Positions 41,432-58,863 are shown, counted from the first letter of the stretch. The stretch is DNA of 64,000 bases from Mesostigma viride (GCA_009746045.1 RPFO01000065.1:2410484-2474483); one strand, 5' to 3'. Program-made: numbers and translations. The notes: a model not told the origin generated them from the letters alone.

Positions 41432-44400
41432 ATGAACGGTGTCGTAATTCTTTCCCTCAAGGGGGGCGCCTGCCTCTACTCCCAAAAGTATCGGGATAAA
41501 TATGGCCTGCCCGCGGGTAGCGCGGACGGCGACGGCCAGAGCATGTCGTCGGGCAGCGACGTGGACGGCATGAACATGAGCGCGCTCCTATACGCGTTGA
41601 ACCTGAACGCGGAGGCGGCGTTTGAGACTGACGAGGACAAAGAGGACGGGTCCCCAGGCAGCTCGGCCGGCTCCACGGGAGGCTCTGCGCCCTCTGACAA
41701 ATGCCCCCTGGACCAGACCGCCTCATCCTCCGCTATCACGTCCTGGCGCGTGGGCGAGACGGAGGTCTTCTTCCACTCGGATGCGACCCACGGCGTGATG
41801 GCGGCGCTTTATGCTGACATCCGGCTTGGGGAGGACATCCCGCGCCTGCTGGTGCACAAGATACTCGCACGGTAGGACGCTGGACTCTGCACACACCTCG
41901 CCTGAGCGTGCCCGTGTTAAGGACGGCCAACCTAGATGCACACGCCCCCGCGGCCCCTAGCAGCTTCCCACCGCCACTCGCGCTTTAGAGTGGTGGACAC
42001 ACCCTTTCACCCTTTGATGTCCAGTTATATGAACTGGTTTTCCTTCCGCCATGCGGCACGGAAACTTGTACTCGGCTACTCTCCATCTGACTAGTCATGT
42101 TTATTGAATGAAAGGTCACGTTTTTATCATGTTTCCTGAAACACGCTGCCCTGCACCCCCCGCTGGCCCTCTGGCCCTCTTTCTCACTTTGTCATTTTTC
42201 CTTTCTAGTTTGTCAATGTGTTCTTTAGGACAATTAATATTTTTGCCCCTTCCTTTCCTCGTTCCGTTCTCGCTGCCAGGTTTGTGTCCAAGTACAGCAA
42301 GCAGCTGGCCAAGCACAAGGCTGTCAACCGGCGGTTTACCTCCTTCACGCCCATCCTGCGCTCGCTGCTGCTTGAGGTAGGCGCGCATTGCCCGCAGTTG
42401 GGGATGCCACGGTGTAACGAGAGGCATGGTTGGCATCACCACTGTGTAAGGACCGTCTTTGGTTCGATCATGGTCGAAGGATCATCTTTGGTGTCACCAC
42501 GGCACGAGAGCCCTGTTTAGTGTCGTAGTCATGCAAGGACCCCGACCTGCTTTGACAGTACGTCCAAAAGCAAGCACCCTGCTGATTAGTGCTACGGCCA
42601 TTTGCGGTGCGCCGAGTCTTGTTGGCGTGGATGCTGTGCTGCGCACACCCCGGGCTTGTGTGCACAGGGGCATGCGCGGTTGTGCTTGTGAGCTGTGCCT
42701 GTTGTGCGAGCAGTCATGGCCGGGCAGGCACGGTCAGCAAGGATAGGGCGTGACACCGGTAGTGGCGGATCAGGCATCAGTACTGATATAATGCGTGTGC
42801 ACTGTATGCTACGCACGCGCCTCTCGTGCCTCAGAGCATGGCCCCTGTGTGATGCTCCGTGTGGTGGTACCCGAACAACACGAGCTGGCCTGTCTACTCT
42901 GTCCCCCCCCACCAGGCAAGCCCGGTGTTTGGTTATCCAAGCGTTCATGCTGCTCCGCGACACATTGTACACTGCAGGGAGTAAATATTGACTTAGTAGT
43001 ACGACAGGTAGCGCAACAAGATGCGCAGTGGCAGAGTGAGCAGGGTAGTGGATTACTACCCTGCAGGGAGTGTCATGCCAAAGAGTCCCCTCTACCACCC
43101 CTGCCCCTTGTTCCTACTTTGAGGCAATTTCCTAATTCTGATACTGATACATTGCGGCTGCGCGCAGGTGCCGGACATGATCCTGTCATCCGTCACCAGC
43201 AAGCTGGCCCCGCTGCAGCCGCAGTGGCTCTACGTGGCCGTGTCCGATGAGATGTTTGTCCCCGTGACGTCGGCAGTGGCGCCCGTGCCACCCGCCACAC
43301 CCATGCCCGGTCGAGGTGGGCGCATGTCCAACGGTGCTCGCCCCGCCTCTAGTGATGCGGCGACCTCCGCCACCTCCACCGCCACCGACAGCGACAGAGA
43401 CGGGCCCTCCCCGCCAGGTGACTCGGATGGGCAGGGAGGGGCCTCTTTGGGGAACCAGAGCGGCGATCATTGGAATGCGCACGGGCTGAGGGATGGCACG
43501 CTGGCAGGTGGCCACGAGGCAGTAGTCCCCATGCCACCCCTGCAGCCACCCCCACAGCCACCCGCCTTTAGCCGGCCAGGCGACTCGGCGGCTCCTTTAT
43601 CTTCAAACGCGCGCCGACGCAGCTACCGGCTGCGCCCGACCCCGTTCCGCGAGCCCAAGGCCCAGTGGTGGCAGCTGGGGCGCAGCGGGCGCACGATGGC
43701 TGCACGTAGCAAGGTACAGACACGAGCATGCCAGCCAGCCAGTTCGTCAGCCAGCCTGCAAGCTGGCTAGCAAGCAACCAAGCAAACAACAAGCAAGCAA
43801 GCAAAGAATCAAGCAAGCAGGCAAACAACCTAGTCAGTCAGTCAGTCAGTCAGTCAGTCAGTCAGTCAGTCAGTCAGTCAGTCAGTCAGTCAGTCAGTCA
43901 GTCAGTCAGTCAGTCAGTCAGTCAGTCAGTCAGTCAGTCAGTCAGTCAGTCAGTCAGTCAGTCAGTCAGTCAGTCAGTCAGTCAGTCAGTCAGTCAGCAC
44001 ACATGCAAGCATGCTTGGGAGATGACCGCTGTGGACGCGGATTCGTTTACCGCCCATTCATTGAGCGAAGAAAACACGTGCCTCTACTGGAGGTCACAAA
44101 GCAATCACATTTTATACCCTAGGAGGTCACAGTTCCTGTCCTTTCTGGAGTTTTTGCGCACCCATTACAAGCATTTACAACGAGCAAGTAGCCATGCTCT
44201 CCGTTTTTTTCAGCGCAGGACTAGAGCTACGATGGGAAGGGTCGAGGGCAGTACTGAAATCCAGCCACCTGATCCTGCAGGGCCCCTTTATCCCGACAAC
44301 GCAAACAGCAGTCCTTCGCTATTCCAAGAGGGAGGGTCCAGTAGAGAAAAGAGCAGTTAGGCAGATGGGTTGTGGTTTGTGGCTTGTGGGTTGTGAACTT

Positions 44401-45734
44401 CTCATATGCGATCGTCTGTAAACAGGAAAGCTAGCCCTGCTGCCCGTGTGGTGCAACCTATGGCTTCTCTCAGTACACAAGCTGCCACCCCGGGTGGTGT
44501 GATTAGCTGCCATCCCCATGTCGCTCGACATGCGGCGCCCTGGCCATCATATTGTGGTGCATCCAACGCACGGTAGCGCTCATTGTTTCCGTCGCCGCAG
44601 GCAGCATGTGACATGCATGCACGTGGGTTTTCCAGAAGCCTGGCCGCAGTGTTTTCTGTATGGTTGGTGGGATGATGTCATGGACGGGCTGCACCGTAGT
44701 GTGAGTGTAGGGGGGGCACAGTGGGCGCGTAGTGAGTGTTCTGTGGCGCGCTTCGGCAACACCCCTCTTCGTGGCATCCTCGGGCTTGCTCACCACCGCC
44801 ACCACGTTCCCTTGCCCTGCTGCGTGCATGTGTTGTGTGTGCGCATGCCTTATGTACGCACGATGGGCGGTGCCACCCACACGGGATCGTGGAAACATCT
44901 GGCTGGGTCGCCGTGGAAACATCATTCTGTCGGCTCACTGCGTCGCGGCACCCTCCTATCTGGGTCCCCCTCCAGGTGGGTCCCTTCCAATACGTCTTCC
45001 AGCGGAAATGGGACCACCGCGTGAGCACACCGCCACATCCCACGGCACCTTCCGGCGCCAGTAAGCCCTCCACCCCTGCCTCTACCACCGCCTCCACCGC
45101 CGCGTCCTCCCCCATCAGCGGCCAACTGCTCGACGGTGGGGGCGCGTCCACCCCCACCTCAGTGGCCCCTGGCTGGCTGCCCTGCAATGCTGCCGCGCTC
45201 GATGCCCTTGTGGAGGTTGTGCTGGCAGCTGGAGAGCTGTTGGCGTGCCTCACAGGCACCAGCACGGGGGCCGTGCAGTCGATGGAGGCGGTGTTTGTGC
45301 CGTCAACCATGCGGGGCAGCCAGGGTGGTTATGGCTATCCCCGGCTCGTAGATGCCAGTCTACCTCAGCTCGCTGGAGCCGCGTCTCCAGGGGAGGCGCC
45401 CCCCATGGGGATCTCTCGCACCAACAGCGGGGTTGAGGCCACCAGCGCCAGCGGCCGCAGCACGCCATCGCTCGCAGGCAAGAGAGCGGCCGAGGGCAGT
45501 GCCGCGTGCACGCTGGTGGTACTGCGATGGGACGAGTTCCTCTTTGCCATGCCGCTTGTGCCGTACACCGGAGGGGCCGGGTCGTCCGACGCATCAGTGG
45601 GAGGCTGGTCGGCGGCGTGGGTGAAGGACAGGGTGCTAGCGGACCTGGTGAGCCTGCACCTGTTCTTCAAGTTTCTGGAGAAGGAGATCCCTCGGGAGGA
45701 GGTCAACTTCAACGTGCTGCCATCCGGCACATGA
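41432..45734 (+). CDS. Four-exon gene of unknown function, possible longin-like N-terminus
   Basis: Exons 41432-41871, 42280-42376, 43168-43713, 44976-45734; all introns GT-AG, phases consistent, 613 codons plus TGA. The N-terminus (MNGVVILSLKGGACLYSQKY) followed by KILARFVSKYSKQL and then SVTSKLAPLQPQWLYVAVSDEMF recalls the beta-strand/helix layout of longin or adaptor-sigma domains, but I cannot assign a family. Exon 3 ends in low-complexity Pro/Ser sequence and a basic patch; exon 4 opens with VGPFQYVFQRKWDHRV. The C-terminus is SLHLFFKFLEKEIPREEVNF. A GTGAGC at 45,648 could be an alternative donor. A (TCAG)n array lies in intron 3. It is head to head with SMU1. Confidence 0.7.
43832..43997 (+). 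repeat. (TCAG)n array in intron 3
   Basis: About 41 perfect units, preceded by degenerate CAAG/CAGC-type repeats from 43,722. Same unit and strand as the 1.1-kb array at 327-1,430. Confidence 0.97.
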
Positions 45735-46540
45735 GCGTTAAGGACAGCCAATCTCACATGGTTGCAGCGTGGGTGCCACCGGTTGTCCATCAAGGGGGAC
45801 TGTGGTATTGGATTATTTTTACCCTATCCTGCCCAATCCCATTGTGTTTACAAGGACACAATTATTGGTTGATTGGAGCCGGACCTGCATCCGAGGAATC
45901 CCTTGTTTTACTAAGGGTGTTTTCAAGAGCCATTCTCAGTGGTAGCTATAAGCACGGTAGGGATGGCAGCATGAGTCATTGGGACAGTGAAGCCGTGCCT
46001 TGAGTTGTTTTTGCGGCTGTGGTCAATGTGGGTCGATCTCACTCCAGATCTGGCTGCGCATGGGATTCATTTGCAAGCTGAATTAAATTGCCGCTTTGCA
46101 AGTACGCTATGGCCATGCAGCGAGTTCAGTAGGCACGCTAGCATGAACACCCCACTTTATACAAGTCAGAGTCGCCATATCTAGCTGGTTGGTTCGCGAT
46201 TTACTATAGTAAACTAGTCTACTGATTGTGTACTCATGTGCACGTGTGGACCCAGATGGTGCATGCATGCGGCTCAAATGCCACTTTTTGCGCAGGTCGA
46301 AATCATACTTCAGCATGTGAATTGGTGATCACTGTTTATGCGGCACGCGCCAGATTCCATGTGAAGACGAACTCGATTGCATGTGCATGAAGACGAATGC
46401 CGTGTGCACCGACATGTGACTAACTAAACTTACTTGAGCACGATCGCTGAGCGTATTTGAACAGTGCTAGTACTCCATCGGAGCGCTAGCTACACTCCTA
46501 GAAATGTTGTACAGGCCTGATTCCCAAGTGCATGTAAGAT
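45735..46540. other. Spacer downstream of the four-exon gene
   Basis: No coding exon or repeat family is recognised. It presumably includes the 3' UTR. Confidence 0.35.
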
Positions 46541-47139
46541 ACGGGACGCAGTCACGTGTTAATTAATTCATATTAGATAATGAGCCATGGTCTGAGCCCT
46601 GTCCTTGTAGTACACAAGTCAAGGAGACAACCAGCGCACATGGTGTATACATAACCTGAACTATAAAAGTAGTACCGGCCAGCAATAGTAGCTATAAAAT
46701 AATAATTTATTAAGTGAGACAACTATGCCTGGACGCATGGCGATCCAACGCCGTGGAAGGACTAGGGTAGTTGTCTGAGAGCAAAGACGCGAAGGCCGCG
46801 GGAGCCGCGTGGCTATCTCTAGGAAGACCTGCATGGAGGGAGACAGAGGGTACAACAAGACAAAACGCTGTGCTCTACCGACCTGGACCGCTCCAAAGCT
46901 TGCTACTGGACACTGATTCTCCCCAATGATTGTGAGCTAGGACAACTCCGACACCGGCCTGGCCGGCTGGATCGATAGGCCACGGCGCCGAGCATACTAT
47001 AATGATAGCTCCCGGCCAGATGATAGCTCCCGGCCTAGACACTCCCGGCCAGTGGCTCGAATTAAACACACGCCCTGATCAAGCAAGCTGTTTCCGGCCC
47101 CACCGTCTAGGTCATCTAGTCGCTCTACACGTTTATTTA

Positions 47140-47298
47140 GCCAGCCATAATTTCAATGCACAAGGCTACACATTTCCATCACCGTTCATATTCATCATCC
47201 TGAACGACTCGAACACGCGGACAAGATAACGGCAGGCTCGAGCTACCATGGTCCGGATTCTCCCGATTTCTGGCCTGCGCTGGTTGTCTCCTTGATAG
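47140..47298 (-). repeat. LINE-family 3' end, copy 1
   Basis: Nearly identical to 49,561-49,727 (AGCCAGCCATAATTTCAATG start; ATGGTCCGGATTCT near the other end). In the second copy it is directly 3' of a zinc-finger LINE C-terminus on the minus strand, which identifies it as that family's 3' UTR. Confidence 0.7.
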
Positions 47299-47784
47299 CT
47301 GGCCGGTCCACCCCGTTGTGTCGCCGGCTAGTGGGCACCTCGGCCATTAGTGCCCCGGTCGTTTCAGTTGTGGCACCAGCCCGCGGCTTGCCCCGCGTGC
47401 TCGAGAAACGTCTCATGTCAGCGGTGGCTCACGGCTCTAGCGGCTAGATCGACTTCTAGGCTGTCCAGATGGCAGTGTCCGTCACCCGCATATAGCTGCC
47501 AGAGCTATTAATTAGATAACCTAGCTAGTGTTGCGTGCCCGACCCTTGGAACGGGCGCAACAATGGAATAAATTATGTATTTTGGCTTGTTGTCATAGTC
47601 CGTAGGACTTTGGGACTCATTTCGGGACTTAATTTGGGAATTGTCCCTTGGTCAGGACTTTTGTATGGAACTTTATGATAGTTTGTGTGATTCGGACCAG
47701 TTATTTTGGGCCTAGGTTGATGTATGCGATCTTCTAGGGGCCGGTGCAGTCGCGCCGCGCTGGGTACTTTATAGCTGGTTGAGA

Positions 47785-48025
47785 TTAATTAATTAATTAA
47801 TTAAACTCGTGCTCCCGTTGGGGAGTCACGGAGCACCGAAGTGCTTTTAATCCCTGTGTGTGCACTACAGGAGAAAGGGCAGAGACCCCCAGTCTCCTTC
47901 ATGCCAAAGGCATGCCACAGCTGCAATCGGGCGCGGCTAGCTAAAAGGACAGGCTAACGATCCGGCAAACTGTGGGTGCAATAAGACCCATGTGAGCATG
48001 TCATAGCAAGGAGCGTGGGCAAGTA
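47785..48025 (-). mobile_element. 3' end of an ORF1-only-type element (minus strand), second subfamily
   Basis: Starts with a TTAA tail (47,787-47,804), then the stem-loop block CTCCCGTTGGGGAG, then sequence matching 62,710-62,957 in reverse complement (CACAGTTTGCCGGATCGTTA and TGCCAAAGGCATGCC blocks). No coding part is retained. Confidence 0.75.
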
Positions 48026-48070
48026 ATGGTTGAGATATTGTACTCATGCGTGGATTCTGTAGCCTGGAGA

Positions 48071-48359
48071 GGGTCGATGTCGACCCGAGGATCTTGTGTG
48101 GACTGCATGTTTCGGAGTTCTCTGGAAGGTCGGCGCCATGTCGGCGCCTCTTCCCAGCTTGGTGGCAGACCTAGGTGAAATTGGTCCGAGGACGAGAGTC
48201 TCGTCCTCTGGGTTTGATGAATGTAAAGTGCGATGACGCCTTCATATTAAACCTGGGGCAACTATCCATTTGTAACTGGTATTGCTAGCCATTATAAGTG
48301 TGTATTAAATAGCTTGGCATCAAGCCGCGGTGCCAGATATCTCACGACCCCAGTCGTGA
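48071..48359. other. Cluster of five perfect or near-perfect hairpins
   Basis: Inverted repeats: 48,071-48,086 (GGGTCGA tg TCGACCC), 48,126-48,152 (GGCGCC atgtc GGCGCC within AAG...CTT), 48,188-48,208 (GAGGACGAGA g TCTCGTCCTC), 48,312-48,325 (GCTTG gcat CAAGC) and 48,342-48,359 (TCACGAC ccca GTCGTGA). No reading frame spans them. It might be a structured RNA segment or a transposon terminus. Confidence 0.5.
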
Positions 48360-48475
48360 AGCGCAATCTGCATTAGGCCACCTTGATTCTTCCTATTACC
48401 GGCATAGTTGATCTTTCGCGACGTAGCTCAGGCTAGGTGTCTGGGCTGGCACGTTACAGCTAGATCGATCAAGTC

Positions 48476-48732
48476 CCGTCTTTGGACTGTCATGCGCAGG
48501 ACAAGACGCGGTGGAAGAAGATTGTCAAGGCGCACACGCCCGACCCTGTGGGCAAGCCACCTCCCCCCAAGCGGAGGAGGCGTTTTGATGAGTAGTGTAG
48601 TTAGGATTTTCTAGATAGCTTAGAGTTAGTATAGTTCGATCACGCGGCTTCCTCCACCCCATCCATCATGGAATATGTGCTACATGACCTCCCCACGGAG
48701 GCATGTTATAATTTAATTTAATTTAATTTTTA
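48476..48732 (+). mobile_element. 5'-truncated RT-LINE insertion with 12-bp target duplication
   Basis: ATCGATCAAGTC at 48,464-48,475 is repeated at 48,733-48,744. The 257 bp between start at CCGTCTTTGGACTG and encode the last residues of the LINE protein (KKIVKAHTPDPVGKPPPPKR, stop at about 48,595). Then follow the 3' UTR, a stem-loop at 48,682-48,706 (ACATGaCCTCC ccac GGAGGCATGT) and a TTTAA tail. It is highly similar to the 3' end of the element at 59,757-60,825. Confidence 0.88.
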
Positions 48733-48795
48733 ATCGATCAAGTCTCCAGTAAATACTATATGAGTTTGCCATAATTTCTAATTTGGCTACGGCTA

Positions 48796-49092
48796 AATAC
48801 ATACCTAGCTCTTGTATAGCCATGATGGTTGTCTCTTTGATGATGATCTTCCTCCCCCGTGCCGGGATCCCCTTAGTTGGGTTGAACCCGAGACAGCATG
48901 GTGGTGCCGGTGCCCTTGAGGCACCTAGAGCAAGTGTTGCTTACATTCCACTCTTGCAGGAAGTAGCCCAGAATGTATTAAAAGCCATATGCCCCTTCTC
49001 CGGGATATGTGCTACATGTACTCCCAGCGGAGTTATGTTTCTAATTAATTAATTAATTAATTAATTAATTAATTAATTAATTAATTAATTAC
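48796..49092 (+). mobile_element. 3' end of an ORF1-only family element (plus strand)
   Basis: Third copy of the family seen at 9,495-9,860 and 23,942-24,300, here on the plus strand. Stem-loop 49,014-49,038 (ACATgtACTCC cagc GGAGTtATGT), then (TTAA)n to about 49,092. It is preceded by GATATGTGCT, which the RT-LINE 3' end also has. Confidence 0.78.
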
Positions 49093-49270
49093 ATACACGT
49101 GCAGGTTGTCTCCTTGATATACATATCCACCTGAATTCAATATAATTTCCATCATCATCCCAGGTGAACGACTCGATCGACAAACGCGGATAACAGCAGG
49201 CTTGACTGCTACCGCCTACCATGGTCTGGATTTTTCCAGATTTCCGGGTAAATGGGTTTTTTTTATTAAC
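49093..49270. repeat. Diverged relative of the LINE 3' family
   Basis: GGTTGTCTCCTTGATATACA, GAACGACTCGA.CGACAAACG and TACCATGGTCTGGATTTT blocks parallel 47,140-47,298 and 49,561-49,727 in order, with much divergence and extra sequence. Confidence 0.45.
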
Positions 49271-49560
49271 CAATGGGAATATTATTAGGTAAAGGGGTAC
49301 CACGTATCGACCAGCTGGTTACCCAATGTGTGTAAATTTTCCAGATTTATCTTTCTGGTCTGCACAGTGCGCTGGTTGCTAGTTTCCGGTGAAATGGGTG
49401 TTTTTTTAATTTCCATATGCCAGTTAAGTTAACCCAGGTATGCCACAAATAGCCAAAAGTTACCTAGTCGTGCCTAAATTGGGGTGCCCGCATTAATAAG
49501 GCGCGCCCTGCAACCATGGTAGCCATTGTACTGAAGATATATCGGCTCTCTACACGTAAG

Positions 49561-50740
49561 CCAGCCATAATTTCAATGCACAAGGATACACATTTCCATC
49601 ACCATTCATCTTCATCATCCTGAACGACTCGAACACGCGGACAAGATAACGGCAGGCTCGAGCTACCATGGTCCGGATTCTGAGCCCGATTTCTGGCCTG
49701 CGCTGGTTGTCTCCTTGATATATCGGCGTCCGTCATGAGTGTAAAGACCATATTCACCCCCATGAGTGCATAAAAGACTTCCAGTGGGCTGGGGGCATCA
49801 TTGTTAGGGCCCGGGTCCCATATTTTGTGTTGTTCCGTCGCCAGGAGCCAGTAGCGACGCATGGCCAGGTTCCAAGAGGATATAAACCGGCTGACCACGG
49901 CACAGGTTCTAGTGTACTCGGCACGTAACGTAGTGAAGACGGTCTCGTTGCGTACTTGCCATATGGTGTGCAGCATCGTCGTGCATAGCCATATCCATGC
50001 CATCTGGTTGTCTCCTACTGAGTTGATATCCATGCCATCTGGTTGGCTGTGAGGCTCGCGTCCCGTAATCCCGTGATGCCGAAAATAACCGTAGATAGTG
50101 TGACGGTGGGTGGTGATGTAATAGCCATCCACTTTGCCCATATACCCAGCAGCCATTGCCAAACCCCTGCGAGTTGGCACTGAGTCCAGGAATCTGTGCT
50201 CTATTGTTTCATCTGGAAAGCTGCATAAGCACGCCGCCCCGTGGGAGTACCGATGGTGTAGTTGGGAGTTGACCCCGATGGCCCGATGCATTAGCAGGTG
50301 CTGGACGTCGGTGGCCCGTTTGTCAACCAATGGGTGATCCACTGCCAAGATAATGTTCTTGATCCAGGTGTAGCCCGGCCACTCGGGGTGCCAGCGCAGG
50401 CGACGTGGGTGCATCCTGTGATGTTTATGTTGCGTTTGTGGATCGTGCGGCAGGTAGAAGAAGCCGGGATCCCCAATCTCATGCAGGGTACTCGAAAAGG
50501 CACTTCGGCTTCATTGGGGTGCCGCCAGTTGTGAGGACCCACCCAAACTCTAGCGGGTCCAGAGCAAGCGTGTCCAGGCGCCCCTTGCCAACATGCAGCC
50601 ATGTGGTGTCGCATATCACTGTGGTGGGGTCCAGGGGTAACATGCACGCCTGTGACAGTTGCTAGTTTGTTTGTACTATGGAGCCCCACGCGTTCGTAAG
50701 TAGACAGCAGTAACAGCAGTAATAAGACAGTCACTAATTA
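49561..50740 (-). pseudogene. LINE C-terminal fragment with zinc-binding RVT-associated module
   Basis: The minus-strand frame from about 50,414 to 49,599 has an RRLRWHPEWPGY lead, then HRAIGVNSQLHHRYSH, a CLCSFPDETIEHRFLDSV segment and MAWIWLCTTMLHTIWQVRNETVF. The C-x-C ... E-T-x-E-H-x-x-x-x-C/S pattern followed by an IW-x-x-RN segment is typical of the zinc-binding region after RT in many plant-type LINEs. Sequence at 50,440-50,740 is a frameshifted extension. The 3' end (49,561-49,727) is the repeat also present at 47,140. No RT catalytic box is present, so the copy is 5'-truncated. Confidence 0.6.
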
Positions 50741-50885
50741 TTCCACCGGGGTGCACATGCGAATGCCAGATTTGGTGCGTTGTGGCTATGGAACCTAATG
50801 GTGAGCCCCGTTCAGCCTACAGTAATAAAGCCTCGGAGTGGACTGAAAAGACCTCGGGAAGAGCTTTCACGGTGCGATTAGGAAA

Positions 50886-51275
50886 GTGACGATGAGCTTA
50901 CGCGCTGCATGCTACGTTTGGCAGTGCTCGGTGCCAACCCTTCTCGGCATTAACCTGGGCAGTAGACAGGCGCTCTTGCAGACATTGGCTGTAAAGCCTG
51001 CTCACCCTACTGCAAATAAAGTAGGCTTAAAATTGAGACACCTGCGGAGCTATGACCTTGCATCGTTCCACCACAAAGGCACTGTGACCTCAGCATGTCA
51101 TCGCCCCGTGGTTTTTACCTCGGAATTTTGGTACGAAGAGGAAGAGGAGTTCGACGTGCTCGAGATTATCCGGCCAAAACGGATCCAGCTAGTACGCACA
51201 TGGATCAAAGAAGCCAAAGAATCTCCATGGTATGGATCAGGTCGCGAGTGGCTCACAAGCATGTTTACTTTCTAA
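50886..51275 (+). CDS. Unassigned open frame, possible exon
   Basis: 129 codons from the ATG at 50,886 to a stop at 51,275, with an acidic then basic segment (FWYEEEEEFDVLEIIRP, KRIQLVRTWIKEAKESPWYG). No family is recognised. A GTAAGC donor-like site at about 51,297 lies just past the stop, in another frame. It could be an upstream exon of the gene at 53,346-58,863 or a chance frame. Confidence 0.25.
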   Translation: MTMSLRAACYVWQCSVPTLLGINLGSRQALLQTLAVKPAHPTANKVGLKLRHLRSYDLASFHHKGTVTSACHRPVVFTSEFWYEEEEEFDVLEIIRPKRIQLVRTWIKEAKESPWYGSGREWLTSMFTF

Positions 51276-51637
51276 TGCATGTTTCGCTTTCAATAGGTAA
51301 GCTTTTGTGACATTTCTGCATTCGTCAGTGTCCAACCTGCGTGTGTCGGTGTCAGCATTTCTCCTTGCCCTTAGTGCTAATCCATTACCTGTCATATCAA
51401 TTCCAGGATTGAATCTGTTACTCCCTTTCTGCACCGGCACATCCTTGACTTTTGCTGCTCATCAATCGGCCTGATGGATGTTGCTTGATGCGAAAATGCT
51501 GTCAGCATTGAATGGAGCGCAGTGGGAAGTTGCAAATGTGCGCATGCTAATAAGATCTGGAACATGGGTCGCGTCGTCTATTTCTCTTTCTAATGCGCCA
51601 GCATCTAATGTAGCTTGCCCACGTACTGTTGGCTGCA

Positions 51638-53295
51638 TCATATGGCATTATGCTGCATCACGCTGCATTGTGCTGCGTTGTTCTGCATCATGCTGCATTT
51701 TGCTGCATTTTGCTGCATTTTGCTGCATTTTGCTGCATTTTGCTGCATTTTGCTGCATTTTGCTGCATTTTGCTGCATTTTGCTGCATTTTGCTGCATTT
51801 GCTGCATTTGCTGCATTTGCTGCATTTGCTGCATTTTGCTGCATTTTGCTGCATTTTGCTGCATTTTGCTGCATTTTGCTGCATTTTGCTGCATTGTGCT
51901 GCATTGTGCTGCATTGTGCTGCATTGTGCTGCATTGTGCTGCATTGTGCTGCATTGTGCTGCGTTGTGCTGCGTTGTGCTGCGTTGTGCTGCGTTGTGCT
52001 GCGTTGTGCTGCGTTGTGCTGCGTTGTGCTGCGTTGTGCTGCGTTGTGCTGCGTTGTGCTGCGTTGTGCTGCGTTGTGCTGCGTTGTGCTGCGTTGTGCT
52101 GCGTTGTGCTGCGTTGTGCTGCGTTGTGCTGCGTTGTGCTGCGTTGTGCTGCGTTGTGCTGCGTTGTGCTGCGTTGTGCTGCGTTGTGCTGCGTTGTGCT
52201 GCGTTGTGCTGCGTTGTGCTGCGTTGTGCTGCGTTGTGCTGCGTTGTGCTGCGTTGTGCTGCGTTGTGCTGCGTTGTGCTGCGTTGTGCTGCGTTGTGCT
52301 GCGTTGTGCTGCGTTGTGCTGCGTTGTGCTGCGTTGTGCTGCGTTGTGCTGCGTTGTGCTGCGTTGTGCTGCGTTGTGCTGCGTTGTGCTGCGTTGTGCT
52401 GCGTTGTGCTGCGTTGTGCTGCGTTGTGCTGCGTTGTGCTGCGTTGTGCTGCGTTGTGCTGCGTTGTGCTGCGTTGTGCTGCGTTGTGCTGCGTTGTGCT
52501 GCGTTGTGCTGCGTTGTGCTGCGTTGTGCTGCGTTGTGCTGCGTTGTGCTGCGTTGTGCTGCGTTGTGCTGCGTTGTGCTGCGTTGTGCTGCGTTGTGCT
52601 GCGTTGTGCTGCGTTGTGCTGCGTTGTGCTGCGTTGTGCTGCGTTGTGCTGCGTTGTGCTGCGTTGTGCTGCGTTGTGCTGCGTTGTGCTGCGTTGTGCT
52701 GCGTTGTGCTGCGTTGTGCTGCGTTGTGCTGCGTTGTGCTGCGTTGTGCTGCGTTGTGCTGCGTTGTGCTGCGTTGTGCTGCGTTGTGCTGCGTTGTGCT
52801 GCGTTGTGCTGCGTTGTGCTGCGTTGTGCTGCGTTGTGCTGCGTTGTGCTGCGTTGTGCTGCGTTGTGCTGCGTTGTGCTGCGTTGTGCTGCGTTGTGCT
52901 GCGTTGTGCTGCGTTGTGCTGCGTTGTGCTGCGTTGTGCTGCGTTGTGCTGCGTTGTGCTGCGTTGTGCTGCGTTGTGCTGCGTTGTGCTGCGTTGTGCT
53001 GCGTTGTGCTGCGTTGTGCTGCGTTGTGCTGCGTTGTGCTGCGTTGTGCTGCGTTGTGCTGCGTTGTGCTGCGTTGTGCTGCGTTGTGCTGCGTTGTGCT
53101 GCGTTGTGCTGCGTTGTGCTGCGTTGTGCTGCGTTGTGCTGCGTTGTGCTGCGTTGTGCTGCGTTGTGCTGCGTTGTGCTGCGTTGTGCTGCGTTGTGCT
53201 GCGTTGTGCTGCATTGTGCTGCATTGTGCTGCATTGTGCTGCATTGTGCTGCATTGTGCTGCATTGTGCTGCATCATGCTGCATCATGCTGAATT
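51638..53295 (+). repeat. 10-bp minisatellite (TGCTGCGTTG)n, 1.65 kb
   Basis: Variants are ordered: TGCTGCATTT units (51,680-51,890), a short TGCATTTGC sub-block (51,790-51,835), TGCTGCATTG units (51,890-51,960), then 125 perfect TGCTGCGTTG units (51,961-53,210), then TGCATTG and TGCATCA units again. All six frames are open because a 10-bp unit cycles through the frames without a stop. It is not a protein. It lies immediately 5' of the exon at 53,346. Confidence 0.97.
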
Positions 53296-53345
53296 GTGCT
53301 GCATCTTTTGCTGGCTGAACACTTCTGGCTGCATCACGCTGGCAG

Positions 53346-58863
<5,518 letters not shown>

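Noticed and set aside
51638-53295. CRISPR-like array
   Set aside because: Unit is 10 bp with no spacers, in a eukaryotic intron-rich context.
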